DNA from: Bifidobacterium cebidarum
Lineage (GTDB): Bacteria > Actinomycetota > Actinomycetes > Actinomycetales > Bifidobacteriaceae
Direction: 5' to 3'
Length of the DNA stretch: 64,000 bases
NCBI RefSeq assembly: GCF_009193305.1
Contig: NZ_WBVS01000005.1
Span: forward strand, 1-64,000
Part shown: piece after piece, positions 36,686 through 45,766 of the stretch
Layout: each line of letters opens with the position of its first letter
Numbering within the stretch: the stretch's first letter is position 1
Program-made: the position numbers and the translations under genes
The notes under the pieces: generated by a model
What the model saw: the letters and a program-made list of their open reading frames with translations, nothing else
The model's database searches: none
What the model was told of the DNA's origin: nothing

Positions 36686-37770
36686 CGCCGCGGATAGCAG
36701 TATTTGCTTACACTGCATTAAATCTTGGAGATGACTTATTCCTTAGTACACTTTTTCAGCGATATCCTTACGCACGATTTACTCTCAATGCGTCCAGCCA
36801 GTACGCTCGTATGTTTCCATCGGCAAACATACGACATATACCAGTCCCGCGCAATGACTTTCTAAGACGAAGTTTCTACAAACTCGTAAAAATCACAAAT
36901 TTCCCCCTTGACCGGTTAATGTGCTGGAAGAAGAACGCTGCAGTCACCATTGCCGGATCTATGTTCATCGACCCGAATCTTCCAGATTTCGAATTGCCCA
37001 ATAGACTGCCAATGTTCATCATTGGAGCAAATTATGGACCAGAGCGAACCATTCAGTATCGTCAATCCATGCATACATACTTTGCCAGTTGCAAGGATGT
37101 TTGCTTCCGCGACAAATACTCCCAAAGCACATTCTCTGATTTGACGAATGTACGACACGCTCCAGATGTAATGTTTTCTGCTGATTATTCAGCATACATA
37201 AGTGACCATGATTCATGCATTGCGAATGGGCCTCTCGTAATTTCCGTCATTGATTTATCCTGGCGAAAGACTCTTGCACAACATCAGAATAGTTATTTTG
37301 ATTTTTTGAAACGTGCATGCGAACAGGCTGTAGCAGAAAAACATGAAGTTGTACTTATGTCTTTCTGTAAATACGAAGGTGACGAGAAAGCATGCGATGA
37401 TCTCTTCTCTATATTAGATACATCTGTTGCCCAACATACGCATATCTACCGATATCGAGGCAACATATCCAGCGCCTTGAAAGTCATTGGAAGCGGGTAT
37501 CGAGTCATCGGGTCACGTTTTCATAGCATTGTACTCGGTCTTGCCATGGGCAAGCAGGTTCTGCCTCTCTATTACAGCGAGAAAACCGTTTCCATGCTCC
37601 ACGATTTAGGTCTTAATACAGGAATCGATATTGCGTCGCTGAAGAATTATTCAACAGATACGACTAATGACGTATCACTGAATGCAGAGCGCATCACGAA
37701 CCTTCAGGAACAAGCCAAGCAACAGTTCAAAGCTCTAGACTCCTATATGGCAAGGATAACCAACAAATAA
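36682..37770 (+). CDS. Polysaccharide pyruvyl transferase family protein, module C
   Basis: A 362-residue WcaK/CsaB-like protein. Seen: IAVFAYTALNLGDDLFLSTLFQRYP at residues 5-29 (NLGDD is the family's nucleotide-loop motif), MFIIGANYGPE near 111, DVCFRDKYSQSTF near 137, HAPDVMFSADYS near 157 and IGSRFHSIVLGLAMGKQVLPLYY near residue 274-296. It may add a pyruvate ketal to a sugar of the module C repeat, making it acidic. Translationally coupled to both neighbours (ATGA with the GT2 gene, TAATG with the flippase). Only distantly similar to the module B pyruvyl transferase, so not a recent duplicate. Confidence 0.84.
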   Translation: MTPRIAVFAYTALNLGDDLFLSTLFQRYPYARFTLNASSQYARMFPSANIRHIPVPRNDFLRRSFYKLVKITNFPLDRLMCWKKNAAVTIAGSMFIDPNLPDFELPNRLPMFIIGANYGPERTIQYRQSMHTYFASCKDVCFRDKYSQSTFSDLTNVRHAPDVMFSADYSAYISDHDSCIANGPLVISVIDLSWRKTLAQHQNSYFDFLKRACEQAVAEKHEVVLMSFCKYEGDEKACDDLFSILDTSVAQHTHIYRYRGNISSALKVIGSGYRVIGSRFHSIVLGLAMGKQVLPLYYSEKTVSMLHDLGLNTGIDIASLKNYSTDTTNDVSLNAERITNLQEQAKQQFKALDSYMARITNK

Positions 37771-39230
37771 TGGGGAAATATAAACAACTAGCAATCAATA
37801 TCAGCATATTTGCTCTTAATTTTGTAGCGACTAAATTGATTACTTTTCTGCTTGTGCCGTTGTATACCTACTACCTGAGTAAGGCAGAATTTGGTTTAAC
37901 GGACATGTCCGTCACAGTAAACATGATGATTGCCCCACTAGCAACATTAGCAATCGCTGATGCAGTGATTAGATTCGTGATTGAGAACCAAGAACGTTCA
38001 GGCCGATACGTATTAACTGGCGTAGTCGTTACATTCATAGGCGTATTTATTGTAGCTCTCCTGCTTCCTCTACTGGATCTACCATTCTTCGGTGGATTAG
38101 GAACCTATCGCTTCCAATACCTTTGCACATTTGCGACTAGTAGTTTCTTCTCTCTATTTGGTGAAATTGCACGAGGTTTTGGAATCTTAAAACTCATCCC
38201 TCTATGTGCAGTGACATCGTCAATCATTACTATGGGATTGGCAATCGTTTGCATTGCTTGGCTTAACATGGGTGCAAACGGTTATTTTATTGCCGTTTCC
38301 GCTGGCCCCGCAATTGGATGTCTTCTATACCTTACTATCGGCGGCTTTGGCAGCATTATTATCACAGAAATACGGCAGATGCATCAAAACCCTCACAAGT
38401 ATATCTCTGTCCAATATGCCGATTTTCGTTCAATGCTACGATATTCACTTCCACTAGTACCGAATTCACTATTTTGGTGGATTGGCACAAGTATCAATCG
38501 CTTCTTTTTGACCGGCATTCTCGGCGTCGCTTCTTCCGGTCTCTTTGCTGCCGCAAGCAAAATCCCCGGACTACTCAGCATGGTATATCAAGTATTTCTT
38601 CAAGCATGGCAGATATCTGCCTTTCAAGAAGCACACGATAATCCGAACATCTTCTTTTCTAGAATATATTCGTTGCTTCGTCCATTAATGTTCATGGCAG
38701 CTTCAATTTTGATGCTCTTCTCCCCGTGGATTGCTTCTTTGTTGCTACAGAAGGAATTCTACCAGTCGTGGACATTGATCCCTATGCTATTAATTGCAAT
38801 TCTATTCAATGTTTTGAACTCTTTTGTGGGCACCATATACACCACCACAATGAAGACCAAAGGATTAATGATTACTACATTAATAGGTGCAGCAAGCAGC
38901 GTAATATTAAATGCTGCTTTGATACCTATCTGCGGCATTATAGGAGCTTGCTACGCCATGGCTATTAGCAATATCCTCGTATTTCTATTGCGTATATTCG
39001 GCACCAAAAAAATCCTGTCGTTTGATATGCAATGGGGAAAGTTCTTCCTTGCCACAGTACTGCTCGGTGTGCAAACTGCAATCATGACTATTCATGCAAA
39101 CGCATATCTTCCGATTTCAGCAGTGCTTTGTACAGTGCTTGTCGTAATAGAAATGTACGGCATACACCAGTATCTCGCACTGCTATGGCATCAGATAGCC
39201 ACCAAAGCTGAGAAACTTTTTTTCCTGTAA
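37770..39230 (+). CDS. Polysaccharide flippase (Wzx), module C
   Basis: A 486-residue membrane protein with 12-14 predicted helices. Seen: LAINISIFALNFVATKLITFLLVPLYTYYLSKAEFGLTDMSVTV at residues 6-49, the characteristic first helices of RfbX-type flippases, LPLVPNSLFWWIGTSINRFFLTGILGVASSGLFAAASKIP near residue 228-267 and a final pair of helices near the C-terminus. It exports the lipid-linked repeat unit of module C. ATG overlaps the preceding stop by 1 nt (TAATG). It is clearly a different lineage from the module A and B flippases, which supports three separately acquired gene sets. Confidence 0.9.
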   Translation: MGKYKQLAINISIFALNFVATKLITFLLVPLYTYYLSKAEFGLTDMSVTVNMMIAPLATLAIADAVIRFVIENQERSGRYVLTGVVVTFIGVFIVALLLPLLDLPFFGGLGTYRFQYLCTFATSSFFSLFGEIARGFGILKLIPLCAVTSSIITMGLAIVCIAWLNMGANGYFIAVSAGPAIGCLLYLTIGGFGSIIITEIRQMHQNPHKYISVQYADFRSMLRYSLPLVPNSLFWWIGTSINRFFLTGILGVASSGLFAAASKIPGLLSMVYQVFLQAWQISAFQEAHDNPNIFFSRIYSLLRPLMFMAASILMLFSPWIASLLLQKEFYQSWTLIPMLLIAILFNVLNSFVGTIYTTTMKTKGLMITTLIGAASSVILNAALIPICGIIGACYAMAISNILVFLLRIFGTKKILSFDMQWGKFFLATVLLGVQTAIMTIHANAYLPISAVLCTVLVVIEMYGIHQYLALLWHQIATKAEKLFFL

Positions 39231-39296
39231 AGATTGACACGCACCGATTGAAAGACTCCAACAATCGCCATCATATAAAGTAGAAAAGAGCACAAC

Positions 39297-39911
39297 ATGA
39301 TTACCAATAAGCAAGAGCTTCATGAATATATTGAAGCCGATGAATGCGTACAACCACAACATCATAATCTCATCGTTCGTTTGATATGCGGCCGAATGTT
39401 TAGCTTAAAGAAGCATTTACGCAAGTGCGAATATCATCACAATGTCGCCTGCAGTAATAATTTCCAAAAATTATATCATAAACTTGCATACTATTGGCAC
39501 CTATACAGACTTCGTCGTATTAATGAATCATACGGCAGCGAAATCCCCATCAATGTGTTTGGCAAGGGTCTAGCCATATGGCATGGGCAAAGAATCATCG
39601 TAAATCCCAACGTGAGAGTCGGTGATTATTGCAGTCTTTCCAGTGGAGTAGTCCTTGCCGAAACACATGATAAAAACCCCGTAATCGGGAACAATGTCGA
39701 ACTTATGGTGGATTCAAAAGTACTAGGAGGGATCACAGTCGCCGATAATGTAAGAATTGGCGCCAACACCGTGGTCCTCAAGTCAATCAACGAGCCTAAT
39801 ACCACTTGGGTTGGGTACCCAGCCCGAAAGGTCAGCGACAAAGGCACGATTGAGACACCGGTTCCTCGAGTCGGCTCATATAAGGGCGGATTCCTACAGC
39901 TCTTTAAATAA
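39297..39911 (+). CDS. Serine-acetyltransferase-like hexapeptide acetyltransferase
   Basis: A 204-residue protein. The C-terminal half shows the CysE-type left-handed beta-helix: INVFGKGLAIWHGQRIIVNPNVRVGDYCSLSSGVVLAETHDKNPVIGNNVELMVDSKVLGGITVADNVRIGANTVVLKSI, with H (IWHG) and H (ETHD) as likely catalytic residues, and the NTTWVGYPARKV tail. Proteins like this in EPS loci acetylate sugars rather than serine, which this context favours. The N-terminal 75 residues are helical and Cys/His-rich (CEYHHNVACSNN). It lies 66 nt after the flippase gene. Confidence 0.83.
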   Translation: MITNKQELHEYIEADECVQPQHHNLIVRLICGRMFSLKKHLRKCEYHHNVACSNNFQKLYHKLAYYWHLYRLRRINESYGSEIPINVFGKGLAIWHGQRIIVNPNVRVGDYCSLSSGVVLAETHDKNPVIGNNVELMVDSKVLGGITVADNVRIGANTVVLKSINEPNTTWVGYPARKVSDKGTIETPVPRVGSYKGGFLQLFK

Positions 39912-39944
39912 TATTTATGGATTTTATCGAGCAAGGCTGAAAAG

Positions 39945-40817
39945 TTGGCACAAATGCAAGCTTTAATCATTACATGTTATAAAGATTCCAACCAATTAAT
40001 CAAACTCATCGAATCAACATGCAAAAATTTTCTTGTTTATGTTCATGTAGACAAGAAATCTACTATCGATCTAAATTACTTAATAAAAAAGAAATTCCCT
40101 AATACTACAATCATCAGCAATTATTCTATTAATTGGGGAGGAATGAATCATCTTCTTGCAATTATTGATTTAATTCATCTTGCATTAAAAGACCAACGAA
40201 CCTCATTTATCCATATCATTTCTGCACAAGATATACCAACAAAGAGCCCAAGTGAATTTAAGCAGAAATTCGAGCATTCAGAAAAAATTTATATGGAATG
40301 CATACCTCAACATTCCATGCCTCCCCAGATTGTACGCAGAATAGAAAATTGGATTCCATCAGCTAATTTCGAGAGCCGCAAAACACCAGTTCGCGTTCTT
40401 AATATGTCATTTTATATTGCGGAACGAGTTTTACATTTAACCCGAAAACAACTTGGGGAATATAGGAATACTTTTAAAGGACAAATTTGGTGCTCAATTC
40501 CTCGCCATGTTGCACAATATGTCCTCGATTATATCAACTCTCATAAAAACTTCATGCGAAGTCTGAAACATACAATCATTCCTGAAGAATTCTTCTTCCA
40601 GACTATTATCGCTAATTCTCCATATAAATCCGATATTATCGATAATGATTTACGATATGTGGATTGGACATATAGGAATGGGAGCGGACCGGCCATTCTC
40701 GATGAGACCGACTACGAAAAAATACTCTCACGCAATGCTTTCTTTGCAAGAAAAATTGATTTAACTATCTCCAAGAAACTGATTGCATTGATTGAAGCAA
40801 AAACCACGACCAACTAA
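39945..40817 (+). CDS. Glycosyltransferase family 14 (core-2/I-branching type)
   Basis: A 290-residue protein of the Branch family. Seen: QALIITCYKDSNQLIKLIEST, VYVHVDKKSTIDLNYL near residue 31, INWGGMNHLLAIIDLIHLAL near residue 62-82, FIHIISAQDIPTKSPSEF near 92, LGEYRNTFKGQIWCSIPRHVAQYVLDYI near residue 167-193 and EEFFFQTIIANSPY near 213, holding the catalytic Glu. Bacterial members transfer GlcNAc- or xylose-like sugars as branches. The TTG at 39945 has AAGG at 7 nt spacing, whereas the ATG at 39954 would be 16 nt away, so TTG is taken. Last gene of module C. Confidence 0.82.
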   Translation: MAQMQALIITCYKDSNQLIKLIESTCKNFLVYVHVDKKSTIDLNYLIKKKFPNTTIISNYSINWGGMNHLLAIIDLIHLALKDQRTSFIHIISAQDIPTKSPSEFKQKFEHSEKIYMECIPQHSMPPQIVRRIENWIPSANFESRKTPVRVLNMSFYIAERVLHLTRKQLGEYRNTFKGQIWCSIPRHVAQYVLDYINSHKNFMRSLKHTIIPEEFFFQTIIANSPYKSDIIDNDLRYVDWTYRNGSGPAILDETDYEKILSRNAFFARKIDLTISKKLIALIEAKTTTN

Positions 40818-40874
40818 TTTTACCTAAACATATCATTTGTCCGTGCATAAAGGGGACATCAGTACAACGAGCCC

Positions 40875-40911
40875 GCGAAGTGTGATCCGACCGTTACGCA
40901 CCGCACTTCGA
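40875..40911. repeat. Short inverted repeat after module C
   Basis: CGAAGTGTG and CGCACTTCG pair with one mismatch around a loop of about 17 nt. It may slow transcription after the GT14 gene, but no T-run follows, so it is not a clear intrinsic terminator. Confidence 0.3.
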
Positions 40912-41130
40912 TTATCGGGGGACTAAAGTAATTCAAGTTCGATAATTTGAGTGCGCTTTAGTCTGCGCTTAAGCAATTACTTGGATCAAATCGAATCGCA
41001 TACTTTAATATTGCAGCCAATCGGCATTCAGCCTCAAGCCCCTTTTCACAGCACCACAGTTCTTTGCCTCATAAGGCACGATTCCTGCTGCGATTGCCAC
41101 AAAACGGCGGAATTCCAACGAAATCTCTTT

Positions 41131-41188
41131 TGCCTGTCATTTGCTTCTCTTTTGATTTTAAAATCAAAAGAGAAGCAAATGACAGGCA
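41131..41188. repeat. Perfect 58-bp palindrome
   Basis: Bases 41131-41158 and 41161-41188 are exact reverse complements around a central TA, with no loop at all. The outermost arm bases are TGCCTGTCAT and the centre is GATTTTAAAATC. The match ends sharply at both sides. It lies in gene-free DNA between EPS module C and the frameshifted ligase gene. It could act as a bidirectional terminator, be the junction of an inverted duplication, or be an assembly fold-back. Confidence 0.9.
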
Positions 41189-41253
41189 GCATACGGCAAT
41201 CTGTCTACTTAGTGATTCGCGGCTGTCACGGTGTTGCCAGCAAGAGAGACAAA

Positions 41254-41281
41254 CGGCCGCACTTTGATAGCAGCTACGGCC
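41254..41281 (-). pseudogene. Duplicated C-terminal fragment of the ligase/polymerase gene
   Basis: These 28 bases match 41598-41625, inside the 3' end of the gene at 41568, at 25 of 28 positions. On the minus strand they read AVAAIKVRP, as in that protein. So a copy of the gene's end lies about 340 bp beyond its present stop, which marks an old rearrangement. Confidence 0.6.
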
Positions 41282-41297
41282 ATGCCCCCCTCAAAAA

Positions 41298-41500
41298 TCA
41301 GCGAAGAACGTAGCGAGTACCTCGGCCACGGCCCTCCTGCCGTATGAGCCCTTCATTCACAAGACGTTTGAGCACGTATTTGGCTTTGGATGAACTTACA
41401 CCGGTCAATCGCTCAACTTATAAATCGGACAATTATCGGACATAAATAGATTTTGCGGACATAAATGGGATTTGCGGACAATTATCGGATAATATTTGCC
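41298..41500 (-). pseudogene. Remnant of a winged-helix regulator with repeat linker
   Basis: From about 41417 to the stop at 41298 the minus strand reads ERLTGVSSSKAKYVLKRLVNEGLI, then RQEGRGRGTRYVLR, a clear C-terminal winged helix of the sort ending RecG-like/AlbA_2 ATP-binding regulators. The frame is broken just upstream by a TAA. Bases 41421-41500 consist of imperfect ~19-nt repeats containing GCGGACATAAAT, readable in pieces as LSDNCPQIPFMS, similar to the repetitive linkers seen before such winged helices. The bulk of the gene is missing. Family assignment is tentative. Confidence 0.55.
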
Positions 41501-41567
41501 CGCAAATCTTCTAGCACTCTTCAAAGAGTCCTTTCCAAGGTTCCCAGCAGCACAATCGCATTGCTAC

Positions 41568-42955
41568 CTACTTGGCGTCATGCATAGACAAGCCCAGCGG
41601 CCGCACTTTGATGGCGGCCACGGCCCACAGGAGCAGCGGGAGGGCGTAGAAGGCGTAGCCCTCGAACTGGATGTAGAGGTACACCACGAGCAGGAACCAG
41701 CAGACGGTGGTCTTGTTCCATGCATGGCTGCGGCTCACATGCCATAGCACCATCACCACTAAAAGCAGCGAGGCGATCAGGCCGAATTCCACGAAGAAAC
41801 TGGTGTAGGCGCTCATCGTGAACATGTTCATCGGCGTCACCTGGGCATACCAGCCCTTGGGGGCGGAAGCATTCAGTCCCAAACGCTCCAAGGCACGCAC
41901 GGCGGCGTCGGCACCCTGATGTGTGGCGTCGGAGAGATTGCCGGCGCCATAGCCGAGCAGCAATTGCTGCGGATGCTTCAGCGCACCGGCACCGGGGCCG
42001 AGAGCGATTGCCAGAGGCGGGCGTAGAACGAACCATCGCCGTCAAAACCAAGCTCGGCGATGGAACTTAATCGATGGTTCACGGCCACGCTCAGTGCACC
42101 CACTCCCCCGGTGACCACCAGCTCGCCGAACGCGATCAGCCGTCCCTTCCACGTGCGCCAGCTGTTCGCCTCGATAATCACGAACACCAGCGCGATGATC
42201 GAATCGAGAATGATGCGCACACCGGCGCCCATCAACACCGCACCGGCCGCGAACACGACGATCAGCACACGCAAACGATTCACACGCTTGCGGTCACGCC
42301 CACGCACCAGCCAAACCAGCGGCAGCAGCACGCCGAACAAGTGCATGCCAATGTAGCTTGGCTCAGCGAACAGAAACTGCGGACGTCCACCGCCCCACTT
42401 GGATGTACTGCTGATGTATTGGCGGCTCATCAGGCGCATGAAGAAATCACGCACAGTGGTCCATTCGAGCATGATGGAGAGCCTCTGCACCACGCCCACC
42501 ATGAACGCAAACCAATAGACCAGAATGAGCAAATCCAGCATACGGCGCCAGGAAAGCCGCTTGACGCTCAGCGCGATGTCCAGCGAGACCAGGCAGGCCA
42601 GCGCGCCGAACACACCGGAGAACGAGATCATGGCAGGCAGACGGTGGAAACCGACCAGCTGCCAGTCCAACAATGAAAGCGCCACGAGCAGCATCGGGAA
42701 GAGGAAGAACACGCGGAAGCGATGCCAGACCTGAGGCAGAGCACGCCAATTCGCCACCGCGTATGCCAGGAACAGCCACGGCGAAAGCGGCGTCCAGAAC
42801 GGCATATACGGGCCGGCGACGGTGCCGTCAATGGGCAACATGGCCAGCGCGGCGTAGAAAATGAAATCGGAGGCGTCGGCGATGATCGGGCGGTCGTCGT
42901 CAAGCGTCACACCCGCCTTGCTGAAATCGGCCTGCACAATATCCGAATTAGTCAC
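41568..42955 (-). pseudogene. O-antigen ligase/polymerase-like membrane protein, frameshifted
   Basis: Frame 1 from ATG 42955 encodes 325 residues with about 8 membrane helices (for example DFIFYAALAMLPIDGTVAGPYMPFWTPLSPWLFLAYAV; FAEPSYIGMHLFGVLLPLVWLV) and stops at 41978 after ARLWQSLSAPVPVR. A second frame then continues as ALKHPQQLLLGYGAGNLSDAT...FTMSAYTSFFVEFGLIASLLLVV to 41568, the usual C-terminal part of Wzy/WaaL proteins. Removing 14 bases of GC-rich repeat at about 41984-41999 would rejoin SLS to ALKHP. The intact protein (~455 residues) would be a polymerase or a ligase attaching EPS to the cell surface. Close to the priming transferase, so perhaps the ancestral locus gene. Confidence 0.75.
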
Positions 42956-43129
42956 GAGTTCGCTCCTATATTCACAGTTGACTTTCCTTCAGCCGGCATA
43001 CGCCAAACACAGCCAAAGAGGCCGACTTCTTCTCCCCAACAGGCGCCAACTATAGCGCCGATAATAAATCAGCGCGTAAAAAGCTTGTGGAAGAGCCGTA
43101 AATATTGAAGCGACGAACCCAGGATGCGC

Positions 43130-43735
43130 TCAGACGGTATAGGCGTACTGACGCGTGATTTGAGGGCGCACGGGGGCCTCCTCCACGCGGTAATGCTTGC
43201 GCATGCTGGTCAGAATCGTGCGCAGGGCCTTGTTCGTCTGCTCGGCGGCAAGACGGAACTTGGCGTACTCCTTGCCATGCGGATCCTCGATATCGTCCGG
43301 AGTGGGCAGCATCGGTCGAATAATGGAGGAAGCATCAATCACCGACTGCAGTCGCTCCTGGATGGTCAGGCCTTTGACCAGACCATTGCGGGCGCAGTAC
43401 TCGCACATATTGGCGAAATCATTGAGCAGGAATGTGTAGCGCACGGCCGTGGGAGCGAGCGTCACGATATCCTTGCGCTGATCCTTTTCGAAGCACAGAA
43501 TCAGATCCGCGGATTTGGCCAGCTGCTGGGTGAGCCTTCGGGAACGGAATCCGCTCGGCTCGATGTTCACGCTTCTCATCAGCGAAGCGCTGGATGGGTC
43601 CATCTGGTGCATGGGCAGGCCATGCGTGCCGGCGCTGGAGACCTGAACCGTGGTACCGGCAAGATACTTGGTCAGCAGGAGTTCTCCCATGGGGGAACGA
43701 CAGATATTGCCGGTGCAGACGAACATGATATGCAT
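43130..43735 (-). CDS. Low-molecular-weight protein tyrosine phosphatase (Wzb/EpsP-like)
   Basis: A 201-residue cytosolic phosphatase. Seen: MFVCTGNICRSPMGELLL at residues 4-21 with the CX5R catalytic loop (Cys7, Arg13), SSAGTHGLPMHQMDPSS near 34-50, and DDIEDPHGKEYAKF near 152-166, where the Asp before Pro is the general acid. In EPS loci it dephosphorylates the Wzc-like tyrosine kinase and so governs chain length and export; no kinase is present in this window. Longer than the usual ~150 residues because of a central insertion around residues 75-140. Divergent from the priming transferase gene, with about 220 bp between. Confidence 0.9.
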   Translation of the reverse strand: MHIMFVCTGNICRSPMGELLLTKYLAGTTVQVSSAGTHGLPMHQMDPSSASLMRSVNIEPSGFRSRRLTQQLAKSADLILCFEKDQRKDIVTLAPTAVRYTFLLNDFANMCEYCARNGLVKGLTIQERLQSVIDASSIIRPMLPTPDDIEDPHGKEYAKFRLAAEQTNKALRTILTSMRKHYRVEEAPVRPQITRQYAYTV

Positions 43736-43956
43736 AAGGCTAATCTCTCATTCTCTCGACGCCGCGTTGCGGTTTTCCAATCACTGTCTAACTGGCCATT
43801 CTACTCAGAAGTTACGGACGAATGGTGTGTGCCCGAATCGTAATGGAAAAGCCTATAGGGGGGTGAGGCGAGTGATATGGTGTCATAAGCGTAGATATCG
43901 TGTGCGCGGGGTGTGGTTTGACCCTACCGAAGGAAGAGAAGGAAGAGATTTCGGTT

Positions 43957-45669
43957 ATGTCGAAAGACACGAGTTTAGCGGCATCAAGCCCAGATGACGG
44001 CAATGGCGCGGATACGATGACTCTGTCTCGGGTGAGAGTGGGGGCCAGTCGCGCATCCCAGCCGTTCGCTGGTGCCGCACAGGCTGCATCGAATACCGCG
44101 GCACCGACCTTCTTCGATGGCACGTATTTCTCTTCCGCGTCGGAGGGAAACGCCTCCCCTGACGATAATGCCGCGCATGTGGTGACCGGGTATTCGGTTC
44201 CGGCCTGGCGCTACCTCTATAACGGCACGCTGATCGCACTGGATCTGCTGATGACCATCATCGCCACGTGCCTGGTGTTCCTGCTGAGGCCATCCTCATA
44301 CATCTATGTGCAGGACATCGGCCCGGGCCAATATGGCATGATCAGTTTCCTCGCGCTGGCCTGCGTCTCCTGGGTCATCAGCCTGTATGCGGCACGGAGC
44401 TACGAGCGCCATACGATGGGCGAGGGCTATGCCCTGTATGCCAAGCTGCTCAACGCCGCGTTCATCGACTTCATCATGCTGTGCACGTTGGGGTATCTCT
44501 TCCACCTCAATGTGCCTCGTTCGCTGAACGTCTTCATCCCTCTGATCTCATTGGGATTGGTCATTATCGAACGCTGGCTGATGCGCCGCGCCCTGCATCG
44601 CAACCGTATGAAGGGCGAATTCAACTACCCGACCGTGGTGGTGGGCTCGCCCGAAGGCATCCATAAAACCTTGCAGCAGTTGGATCGGTCTCGCAACCTT
44701 GGTTACGCGCCGATCGCAGTGTGCCCAATCGAATCGGCCGAGAACGAGGAAGACCCGAATCAGCCCCAGCATCTGGTCGCAGTGCCGTTCACCCCGCTGA
44801 ATGATGCCGAAGCTCGCCTGAAGGTACTGTCGCTGAATTCCCATTTGCCGCAGACCGCCAAGCGCATGAAGGCACGCACCGTGCTCGTCACCGATGTGCT
44901 CACGCGTGATTCCGAAACGATGCGAACGCTATCTTTGGCGGTGGAATCCATGGGTATCGAGCTTGCCATGACCACGTCGGTCGCGGATTTGAGTGGAGCG
45001 GACCTGCATTTCCGCAATGATCCGAGCATGCCGATCGTCACCGCTCAGCTTTCCCAGTACTCCACCACCACCCGCATCCTGAAACGCCTGTGCGATATCG
45101 TGCTTTCCTCGGTGGCCATCATCCTGAGCTCGCCGATTATGCTGTGGGTGGCATACAAGGTGAAGCACGAGGACGGCGGTCCGGTGTTCTACTCGCAGAC
45201 GCGCGTGAGCATCTACGGCAAGCCATTCACTATGTACAAGTTCCGCTCCATGCGTACCGACGCCGATAAGATCAAGTCCCAGCTGGCCAAGGAACGCGGC
45301 ATTGAGGATCGCTTCATATTCAAGCTCAAGGATGATCCGCGCGTGACCAAGATCGGTCACTTTATCCGCAAGACCTCGCTGGATGAATTCCCGCAATTCT
45401 TCAACGTATTCAAGGGCGACATGAGTCTGGTGGGCCCGCGCCCGCCGCTGCCGGAAGAAGTGGCGAAATACAATATGCTGTATTCCACCCGTCTGCTGGT
45501 CAAGCCGGGTATCACCGGTCCATGGCAGATTTCCGGACGCAGCGATCTTTCGCAGGAGCAGTCGGAATATGCCGATGTTTCGTATATTCAGGACTGGTCG
45601 ATCACCGGCGATATCGCGATTCTGTTCAAGACCGTGGGTGCGGTGTTGAAGGGTACTGGATCGTATTAA
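43957..45669 (+). CDS. EPS priming sugar-phosphate transferase (WbaP/CpsD-like)
   Basis: A 570-residue polyprenyl-phosphate hexose-1-phosphate transferase. Seen: five N-terminal membrane helices from about residue 95 to 225, a Rossmann-like middle region (VVVGSPEG), then KRLCDIVLSSVAIILSSPIMLWVAYKVKHEDGGPVFYSQTRVSIYGKPFTMYKFRSM near 375-430, DDPRVTKIGHFIRKTSLDEFPQFFNVFKGDMSLVGPRPP near 465-503 and ITGPWQISGRSDL. It links the first sugar-1-phosphate to undecaprenyl phosphate and is the only priming enzyme in the window, so modules A-C probably all depend on it. ATG 43957 follows GGAAGAG; a GTG at 43900 would add a Cys-rich tail. A strong terminator follows. Confidence 0.93.
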   Translation: MSKDTSLAASSPDDGNGADTMTLSRVRVGASRASQPFAGAAQAASNTAAPTFFDGTYFSSASEGNASPDDNAAHVVTGYSVPAWRYLYNGTLIALDLLMTIIATCLVFLLRPSSYIYVQDIGPGQYGMISFLALACVSWVISLYAARSYERHTMGEGYALYAKLLNAAFIDFIMLCTLGYLFHLNVPRSLNVFIPLISLGLVIIERWLMRRALHRNRMKGEFNYPTVVVGSPEGIHKTLQQLDRSRNLGYAPIAVCPIESAENEEDPNQPQHLVAVPFTPLNDAEARLKVLSLNSHLPQTAKRMKARTVLVTDVLTRDSETMRTLSLAVESMGIELAMTTSVADLSGADLHFRNDPSMPIVTAQLSQYSTTTRILKRLCDIVLSSVAIILSSPIMLWVAYKVKHEDGGPVFYSQTRVSIYGKPFTMYKFRSMRTDADKIKSQLAKERGIEDRFIFKLKDDPRVTKIGHFIRKTSLDEFPQFFNVFKGDMSLVGPRPPLPEEVAKYNMLYSTRLLVKPGITGPWQISGRSDLSQEQSEYADVSYIQDWSITGDIAILFKTVGAVLKGTGSY

Positions 45670-45698
45670 ATCCGCGTCTGTTAATTAATTAGGGAATG

Positions 45699-45735
45699 AA
45701 GGGGCTTTATGTCGAATGGCATAAAGCCCCTTTGC
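45699..45735 (+). terminator. Intrinsic terminator after the priming transferase
   Basis: AAGGGGCTTTATG (45699-45711) pairs perfectly with CATAAAGCCCCTT (45720-45732), leaving an 8-nt loop, and is followed by TT. It ends 30-60 nt after the stop codon of the priming transferase gene and is the best intrinsic terminator in the window. Confidence 0.85.
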
Positions 45736-45766
45736 CGTACCTGTCCATGTGAGGAATACGGTTCAT

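Noticed and set aside
40951-41313. 120-residue plus-strand gene between module C and the ligase gene
   Set aside because: It runs through the palindrome and the duplicated gene end; no family resemblance and no ribosome binding site.
43937-43960. Fourth copy of the EPS leader element before the priming transferase (CGGTTATGTC match)
   Set aside because: Only about 10 bases match and they overlap the start codon itself, unlike the 42-46 nt distance of the three true copies.
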